35,421 nt of DNA from Microcaldota archaeon (GTDB lineage: Archaea > Micrarchaeota > Micrarchaeia > Micrarchaeales > CABMGC01). The stretch is from contig JAJYIA010000003.1 of assembly GCA_021796295.1 (NCBI GenBank), positions 1 through 35,421 of the forward strand. Direction: 5' to 3'. The notes under the pieces are model-generated. The model did no database searches. It was given only the letters and a program-made list of their open reading frames with translations, and had not been told where the DNA came from. The translations under genes were made by a program, and so were the position numbers. This document shows, one piece after another, positions 30,319 to 35,421 of the stretch (position 1 is the stretch's first letter; each line of letters opens with the position of its first letter).

Positions 30319-30921
30319 ATGACAATCTTTTTGGTTTCTTTGTCTTCGCTCCTAAACGGAGCGTCAGGGCTTATAAATGCCTACGGCCTGCCTGCCATAT
30401 TCCTGCTTATGGTTCTAGAATCTGCATCGCTGCCTATACCAAGCGAGGTGGTGATCCCGCTCACCGGCCTGCTTGCAGCAAAGGGGCTTTTCAGCCCATA
30501 CCTTGCCCTCGCTGTTCTTCTTGCAGCAGGCATAATAGGAATGACAATAGATTATTATCTTGCATATTTTGTTGAGAAGGATATAGTTTACAGGCACCTG
30601 CGTGCCTTCCGCATAAAGAAGGAGCATCTTGACACCTTTGATAGGTGGTTCGAGAGAAACGGAAGGTTCGCAGTTTTCATAGGCAGGATGCTTCCTGAAG
30701 TGAGGGGCCTTGTGAGCCTGCCTGCAGGATTTACCAAGATGCCAAAAAGGGACTTCTACCTTTATTCCATAGCCGGTACGATAATCTGGGACGTGGCATT
30801 GCTTTCATTCGGCTACTATGCACTTAATGCGAACAATGTCTATGTTGCGATGGTTGCGGTTGCCATATTTGCAACAGTCATATATGTACTGTACAAACTT
30901 ACAGTGAAGAAACAACATTAG
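30319..30921 (+). CDS. DedA-family membrane protein
   Basis: The 200-residue integral membrane protein has the DedA/VTT motifs: LESASLPIPSEVVIPLTGLLAA with the conserved Glu and Pro pair (about 34-50) and FIGRMLPEVRGLVSLPAGFTKM (about 120-140, G-R-x-x-P-x-x-R). Four to five hydrophobic segments are visible. DedA proteins are linked to lipid scrambling or flipping and proton-driven membrane homeostasis. It starts 63 bases after the tRNA-Ile gene. Confidence 0.86.
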   Translation: MTIFLVSLSSLLNGASGLINAYGLPAIFLLMVLESASLPIPSEVVIPLTGLLAAKGLFSPYLALAVLLAAGIIGMTIDYYLAYFVEKDIVYRHLRAFRIKKEHLDTFDRWFERNGRFAVFIGRMLPEVRGLVSLPAGFTKMPKRDFYLYSIAGTIIWDVALLSFGYYALNANNVYVAMVAVAIFATVIYVLYKLTVKKQH

Positions 30922-30957
30922 CAGGTGTCGGGGAGGTTTTCTGAAATCAATGCATGC

Positions 30958-30965
30958 TTATAAAG
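30958..30965 (+). promoter_or_regulatory. TATA box upstream of the MazG-like gene
   Basis: TTATAAAG sits in the short spacer after the DedA gene. Transcription would start near 30985-30990, leaving a leader of about 130 bases if the ATG at 31120 is used. Confidence 0.45.
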
Positions 30966-31119
30966 CTTAGCCTGCCATAATTCTGTCCAGAGTCATGGTT
31001 TGGCTTACGGCCTGTTCGGAAGGGATTTTATGGAAATTGAAGGCAGCGAGAGAACGCAGAAGGGCAGAGGCCGAGAGCCGCATGCACATCCGGATCTCAC
31101 CCGGAATGCAGGAGATGAC

Positions 31120-31485
31120 ATGATACGCGACTCTGAAGCTACAATCAGCCAGCTAAAGGGCATGGTCAAAAGATTCAACGATGAAAGGGATTGGGACCAG
31201 TTCCATAATGCGAAGGATCTGGCGATGGCCATATCTGCCGAGGCTGCAGAGGTCCTCGAGCATTTTATATATAAATCAAACGACGAGGCCGATGAAATAC
31301 TACGGGGCAGGAAAAGGGAGGATGTTGAAGATGAACTTGCAGATGTGCTGTGGACGGTTTTGATGTTCGCAGAGAGGTATGACGTAGACATTTCAGCTGC
31401 GCTCAGAAATAAAATGAATAAGTCAGCAAAGAAATACCCTATAGAAAAGGCAAGAGGCTCAAACAGAAAATATAATGAGCTGTAA
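31120..31485 (+). CDS. MazG-like nucleotide pyrophosphohydrolase
   Basis: The 121-residue protein matches the short all-alpha NTP pyrophosphatases (MazG-like/RS21-C6 group), which clean up dCTP or damaged nucleotides: FNDERDWDQFHNAKDLAMAISAEAAEVLEHF and DVEDELADVLWTVLMFAE. The EExxE...ExxD metal ligands are at about 41, 44, 72 and 75. GGAG at 31111-31114 supports the ATG at 31120. The frame extends upstream to 31000, but that extension is low-complexity and charged, unlike the family. Confidence 0.83.
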   Translation: MIRDSEATISQLKGMVKRFNDERDWDQFHNAKDLAMAISAEAAEVLEHFIYKSNDEADEILRGRKREDVEDELADVLWTVLMFAERYDVDISAALRNKMNKSAKKYPIEKARGSNRKYNEL

Positions 31486-31503
31486 TGCGCGTGCATCGGG
31501 ATT

Positions 31504-31945
31504 TTGCCAGCGTATGCACTTGAACTGGAAGTTGTGTCTATGAATGCAAAGATAGAGCGGCCTGACCTTTACATAGACAAATTTGCAGACGCAGGGGCAG
31601 ATATTGCAACCGTACATGCTGAATCAAAATGCGGGATTCGCAAAGCGCTGGAGCATACGAAAGGCATAGGCCTGAAAGCAGGTATAGCGGTGAATCCTGA
31701 AACCGCTCCGGAAAGGTTTGCGGAATACCTGCAGGATGCGGATGAGCTTCTCATTATGTGTGTGCATCCGGGTTTTTCAGGGCAGGAATTTATCCCGAGA
31801 CGGAGGCGTAAACATATCAAATGTGCGCAAAATTGCTGAGGCAGGTGCAGATACGATAGTTGCTTCCAGCGCCATCTTCGGGTCAGGAAGCGTCAGGGAT
31901 GCGATAGCGCAGCTTAGGATGCGCGGGGATGCGGATTCCAGGTAG
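31504..31945 (+). pseudogene. rpe: Ribulose-phosphate 3-epimerase, decayed
   Basis: Two pieces of the TIM-barrel enzyme are recognisable. The first (31504-31796) reads IERPDLYIDKFADAGADIATVHAES, GLKAGIAVNPET and LLIMCVHPGFSGQEFIP. The second, in the next frame, starts at about 31797 with DGGVNISNVRKIAEAGADTIVASSAIFGS and ends at 31945. About 25 codons normally lying between FIPE and DGGVN are missing and the frame is shifted. The N-terminal third, with the first strand and metal ligands, is also absent. The gene cannot be functional, so pentose-phosphate epimerisation must come from another copy or be missing. Confidence 0.8.
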
Positions 31946-31959
31946 AAGGCTATTCCGGC

Positions 31960-33051
31960 TTATTGGGGCAGCGCAGTCACATATGACTCGTTTACACTTC
32001 TGCCTATGCCTGTTTCGCGCATGCTGAGCTGCAGGCGCATGCTCGTGTTTGGCAGCATTGCGCCCGTACCGTGACCTGTTACATTCATTGTCATGTTGTA
32101 TGACAGCATGAGCGGCAGGTAATATTCCTCTGAAAGGCATTCTTCATGGGTTATGTGGAATAGAATATTGGTAGAGTCATTCGCATGAATTGCAGTTCTG
32201 TAGGCTGTGACGTTTGTAGCGTCGCTTCCTTTGGTAAGGTAACACTGCTGGCCATTTAGGGAGTTTATGCCCAGGAACACGGTCTTTATGCTGTAGCCTG
32301 CAGAAACAGAGGAGATTCTGCCGCTCAGGTTCTCCTGCTCAAGCAGCGAGGTAATGTTTGCTGCAAGGCCCTTTTTAAGCCCGGCCTCGAGAGATGAAAT
32401 GCTTGCATTGTAACTGCTGCTTGGCAGGCACTCCGGGCTGCCGTTTAACGAGGAATAGAGCCCTTTGCCGAGATTCAGGCAGAGGTAATCAATGCCATTG
32501 CTGAGCAGTATGCCAACCATGTCTATATTGCCTCTCGAGGGCACATTGCTTGCATTCAGCAATATTCTTAGATTATTGCCGTATTTGAATAAGGTGACAT
32601 TGAATGGCACTGCGAAGGAGACTCTGCCGCTGCCATTGCCGTATATCGATATTGAGGCATTGCCGGAATAGCTTATGTTTAGTCTTTGCATGCCGTTGAG
32701 CTTGTTAAGTATGACCAGGGTAAGGTTTGTTGCGTTTATGGGGTTCTGCACAAGGACTCTGTACAGTGGATCTGTGGAATTGGCAGGCGTTTCATACGCA
32801 GAGGAGGCATGCCTGTAATACAGAACAGCTGCAAGTACAACCACAACAAGAACAAGAGCCAGCTGAAATGCAATCCTTGATTTGTTGCTTGCATTCGGAT
32901 TTTGATCCGTTTTAGACATAGGTGGTGTTGCAGGTGCTTCTGGCTGCGGTTGCGGCTGAGGCTGTTGGATCTCGCCTTCCTGAGGCTGCACAGGCTGCTG
33001 CCTCTCTTCACCTTCTTCCGCAGAAAGTAATGAAAAGAGTATGTATGCCAT
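31960..33051 (-). CDS. Single-pass surface protein with Pro/Gln-rich tail
   Basis: The 363-residue protein has a cytoplasmic N-terminal region rich in Pro, Gln and Glu (QPQPQPQPEAPATPP), one membrane helix (about residues 61-79, FQLALVLVVVVLAAVLYY), and an outside domain of about 280 residues with roughly 20 N-x-S/T sequons and four Cys. This is the look of a heavily N-glycosylated archaeal cell-surface protein. No enzyme motif is seen. It lies 9 bases downstream of lipA on the same strand, but a functional link is doubtful. Confidence 0.72.
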   Translation of the reverse strand: MAYILFSLLSAEEGEERQQPVQPQEGEIQQPQPQPQPEAPATPPMSKTDQNPNASNKSRIAFQLALVLVVVVLAAVLYYRHASSAYETPANSTDPLYRVLVQNPINATNLTLVILNKLNGMQRLNISYSGNASISIYGNGSGRVSFAVPFNVTLFKYGNNLRILLNASNVPSRGNIDMVGILLSNGIDYLCLNLGKGLYSSLNGSPECLPSSSYNASISSLEAGLKKGLAANITSLLEQENLSGRISSVSAGYSIKTVFLGINSLNGQQCYLTKGSDATNVTAYRTAIHANDSTNILFHITHEECLSEEYYLPLMLSYNMTMNVTGHGTGAMLPNTSMRLQLSMRETGIGRSVNESYVTALPQ

Positions 33052-33060
33052 CGTCTCATA

Positions 33061-33927
33061 TCATTTGACATTGGTTGGTAAAAGCCTGTCAAAATATTCG
33101 CCTGCACGATAGGAGCTCCTTACGAAAGGCCCTGCAGCCACGTATCTGAATCCCATGCCTATGCCAGCATCACGCAATGCATCGAAGCGCTCCGGCTTTA
33201 CGTATTCCTTCACTTCTATATGATGTATGCTGGGCCTCAGGTACTGGCCGAGCGCAAGGAAGTCGACATCTGCATTTCTGAGATCCGCCATGACCTTCAG
33301 CACCTCGCTGCCGCTTTCGCCCAGGCCGAGCATCATTGCAGATTTTGTGTATCTTGCACCGGATGCTTTTGCATTAGCCAGCACAGCAAGAGACTGCGAA
33401 TATGATGCGCGCCTGTCCCTTACTGCGGGGCTCAGCCTTTCGACGGTTTCTATGTTGTGCCCTACAACATCAGGCCCTGAGTCAATCACGCGCTTAAGGC
33501 AGTCTATGTCGCCCCTGAAATCAGGTATAAGCACCTCTATTTTTGTTGAAGGGTTGAGGTGCTTTGCCTCTCGCACGCATTGTGCAAAATGCGCTGAACC
33601 TTGGTCTGGAAGGTCGTCCCTGCATACCGAGGTTACGACAGCGTACCTGAGTCCCCACTTTACTATGGTCTTTGCGAGCCTTGCAGGCTCTTCTGGATCA
33701 AGGGCATTGCCATGTAAGCTTTTTGGCACTGAGCAGAACCTGCAGCCCCGCGTGCAGAGATTCCCCAAAACCATAAATGTAGCTGTACCTCCGCTCCAGC
33801 ACTCGGTGATGTTCGGGCAGTGGGCCTCGGCGCACACTGTGTTGAGTGCAGCATTGCCAAGCTCCTCCTTTATGCGTTTATACTCGCACATTGCAGGCCT
33901 TACAGTGAGCCATTCGGCAAGGGCCAT
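33061..33927 (-). CDS. lipA: Lipoyl synthase
   Basis: This radical-SAM enzyme inserts two sulfurs into octanoyl groups on carrier proteins (such as 2-oxoacid dehydrogenase or glycine cleavage H). The 288-residue protein has both cluster motifs: the auxiliary C-x4-C-x5-C (C32, C37, C43 in VCAEAHCPNITEC) and the radical-SAM C-x3-C-x2-C (C58, C62, C65). RSSYRAGEYF near the end supplies the conserved R-S-S-Y. Its sacrificial auxiliary cluster makes it a heavy consumer of Fe-S assembly. LipB/LplA partners are not in the window. Confidence 0.94.
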   Translation of the reverse strand: MALAEWLTVRPAMCEYKRIKEELGNAALNTVCAEAHCPNITECWSGGTATFMVLGNLCTRGCRFCSVPKSLHGNALDPEEPARLAKTIVKWGLRYAVVTSVCRDDLPDQGSAHFAQCVREAKHLNPSTKIEVLIPDFRGDIDCLKRVIDSGPDVVGHNIETVERLSPAVRDRRASYSQSLAVLANAKASGARYTKSAMMLGLGESGSEVLKVMADLRNADVDFLALGQYLRPSIHHIEVKEYVKPERFDALRDAGIGMGFRYVAAGPFVRSSYRAGEYFDRLLPTNVK

Positions 33928-33929
33928 AC

Positions 33930-35421
33930 TTACACCGGAGCTGTGCCCAGGCCTATCATCTGCCAGGCGTTGCCTATGCCTGAGGGCGAGGCGAGACCGG
34001 GAAGCACATAGTTTCCACTAAGCGGCACATATGTAGCATTGGCTGACTCTACGCAGTTGTTGCCGTTGCCGCTGTAGTCGTTGCAGTTGCCGCTGAGGGG
34101 CATCCAGAGCGAGAGTCCTGCATTGTTAAGGGGTATACCAGCTATGCCCTCTTTGTAGACTTGTATAATCTGGTTTGAGGTGAGGGTTGTATTGTATATC
34201 TGAATGTTGCTGAGGTAGCCGTTGAAATATGATGGCACACCGCTGAGGCCGGCATCAGGCGTATATGTGGTAAAATAGTTTCTTGAATGCGGCACATATT
34301 GGCTGGAAGAAGTTCCGACCTGAGTGCTGTTTACATAGAAGGCTTCGGCTCCTGACTTTTGATTGTAGGTTATAGCAGCAAAATACCATCTGTTTAATGA
34401 GCCGGTATATGAAAATGTATCTCCAAGCCCATATATAGTTCCTATGTTGTTTACTCCAAGCAAATCTATGTCGGATGTGGATCCTGTGCACGTGGGATAG
34501 CTGCATATGCCCACTATAGGGCCTCCAGGAGAAGCAACGCCGCTTGGTGCATAGAACCATGCCAGTGCTGTTATGTTGCTCTTGCTTGACTCCAGCCAGT
34601 TGCCTACTGGAGCAAGAACGTAGCTGCCTGTGCCGTTGAGACTAAGAACCTGGGGATAGGCGTTGCCTATGGCAAGAGGCTCTCCTCCCAAGTATATGCC
34701 AGGAGCTGATGAGTTGTAGCAATTGAAGAGGTTTGTACATGAGAGAACTCCAGGCAGCGGGTAGACACGGCCTACAGAAGGGTCCTCTGTGGCGCTGTCT
34801 CTTGCTGAGCCCGGCACGTTTACGAATATGGTATTGTATGCAGTGCTGTACGGCGTGCCTGCAGATGCAACCCAGCTCTGGTCATTGACATCGCCATTAA
34901 GAGACCACCATCCCACGAGGCCATTGTATTCGAGGGGTGCGCCTGAAATACCTGCGTGATACAGCTGCAGTATATCAGAATAGCCCAATGTTGAACTATA
35001 AATCTGGAGGTTTGCAACTGTAACATTAGAATAAGGGCTTAACACTGTAGGTTCACCTGCACCTACAACAAGGCTGCCTGTGCCGCTGGTAGCTGAGGTG
35101 CCCGGAGTAAAGGAGGCAGCATATTGGTTGCCATTTAGGTAGTAATAGGCCTTTTCTGCGGCGTAATCGTATGTGAAGCATGCAAAATACCACCTGTTGG
35201 GTATGGGAGGCCCTGGCATAGAATAATTGGATATGTTTGCACCTGAGCTTGTCCAGACAGTGAAGCCCTGCTTCTGCCCCTTCTGGTCTAAGGTATATTC
35301 CCAGGCTGTGCCTGTGCCGCTCGGAAGGACATCACCCTTCAAAAGCACGCCGTAGTAGTTTGCCAGAGAATGCACATTGTACCATGTGCATAATGTCATC
35401 TTGCCGTTGGATCCTGCCTCG
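33930..35421 (-). CDS. LamG-domain surface protein, N-terminus beyond the window
   Basis: The open frame continues to the window edge (EAGSNGKMTLCTWYNV), so only the C-terminal ~496 residues are seen. Two LamG/concanavalin-like modules are clear: the first from NGKMTLCTWYNV to LQIYSSTLGYSDILQLYHAGISG (about 1-150), the second from YVLAPVGNWLESSKSNITALAWFY to IQIYNTTLTSNQIIQVYKEGIAGIP (about 260-430). Each contains NRWYFA(C/A)(F/I)TY. Sequons are frequent. Such modules bind sugars or proteins at the cell surface. The stop is 2 bases from the lipA start. Confidence 0.82.
   Translation of the reverse strand, partial: EAGSNGKMTLCTWYNVHSLANYYGVLLKGDVLPSGTGTAWEYTLDQKGQKQGFTVWTSSGANISNYSMPGPPIPNRWYFACFTYDYAAEKAYYYLNGNQYAASFTPGTSATSGTGSLVVGAGEPTVLSPYSNVTVANLQIYSSTLGYSDILQLYHAGISGAPLEYNGLVGWWSLNGDVNDQSWVASAGTPYSTAYNTIFVNVPGSARDSATEDPSVGRVYPLPGVLSCTNLFNCYNSSAPGIYLGGEPLAIGNAYPQVLSLNGTGSYVLAPVGNWLESSKSNITALAWFYAPSGVASPGGPIVGICSYPTCTGSTSDIDLLGVNNIGTIYGLGDTFSYTGSLNRWYFAAITYNQKSGAEAFYVNSTQVGTSSSQYVPHSRNYFTTYTPDAGLSGVPSYFNGYLSNIQIYNTTLTSNQIIQVYKEGIAGIPLNNAGLSLWMPLSGNCNDYSGNGNNCVESANATYVPLSGNYVLPGLASPSGIGNAWQMIGLGTAPV

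Noticed and set aside
1-35421. CRISPR array
   Set aside because: No regularly spaced direct repeats were seen, and the Cas4-like nuclease has no cas neighbours.

Overview
The window looks like archaeal chromosome, most likely a small-genome DPANN lineage of the Micrarchaeota/ARMAN type (lineage is inference). The archaeal markers are an intron-containing tRNA, TATA-box promoters, an archaeal-type phosphopantetheine adenylyltransferase, a Dph2-type diphthamide enzyme, archaeal SRP54 and glycyl-tRNA synthetase, a translin-family protein, a class III signal-peptide pilin (QSAMEYLMTYGW), and surface proteins rich in N-glycosylation sequons. AUA is the dominant isoleucine codon by eye, and the window carries a tRNA-Ile whose anticodon reads UAU.

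Region 1 (1-4250) is an AT-rich island beginning at an intact tRNA-Val(CAC) and ending at a decayed 3' half of a tRNA-Val-like gene in the same orientation. It holds a small membrane protein, an FkbM-type methyltransferase, a charged ORF without a visible start, an AbiEi/AbiEii toxin-antitoxin pair with a palindrome over its TATA box, and an IS630-type transposase fragment. This layout fits a tRNA-targeted integrated element that has lost its integrase.

Region 2 (4339-9520) has a Cas4/RecB-like nuclease, a P-loop kinase-like protein, a P3A-like cation/proton P-type ATPase and an UlaG-like metallo-hydrolase. Two small ORFs here are each broken by an in-frame TAA. The second, a secreted protein, is also cut off by an insertion-sequence end.

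Region 3 (9521-12320) is an AT-rich HIT-family plus aldehyde dehydrogenase gene pair. It lies between two 232-bp copies (one mismatch) of one end of an IS200/IS605-type element. The right copy still carries a frameshifted, stop-containing tnpA. The 232-bp end contains three hairpins and a 30-bp stretch matching the SRP54 gene of this same window at 29 positions.

Region 4 (12315-23435) is housekeeping: KsgA/Dim1, a membrane protein, a 34-residue Cys-rich protein, an MFS transporter, phosphopantetheine adenylyltransferase, an APC permease, Dph2, a pilin with a hairpin/T-tract terminator, translin-family protein, OGG-type glycosylase, glycyl-tRNA synthetase, a frameshifted unknown gene and a dipeptide-epimerase-like enolase-superfamily enzyme.

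Region 5 (23709-28749) is a complete-looking iron-sulfur assembly operon: a Cys-rich HTH regulator followed by sufB, sufD, sufC and sufS, with a 15-bp palindrome on the regulator's promoter. The pattern suggests an autoregulated Fe-S-sensing circuit, and lipoyl synthase (33061-33927) and Dph2 are Fe-S clients in the same window.

Region 6 (28754-35421) holds SRP54, tRNA-Ile(UAU) with a 23-nt intron, a DedA protein, a MazG-like pyrophosphohydrolase, a decayed ribulose-phosphate 3-epimerase, a single-pass surface protein, LipA, and the C-terminal part of a LamG-repeat surface protein that runs off the window.
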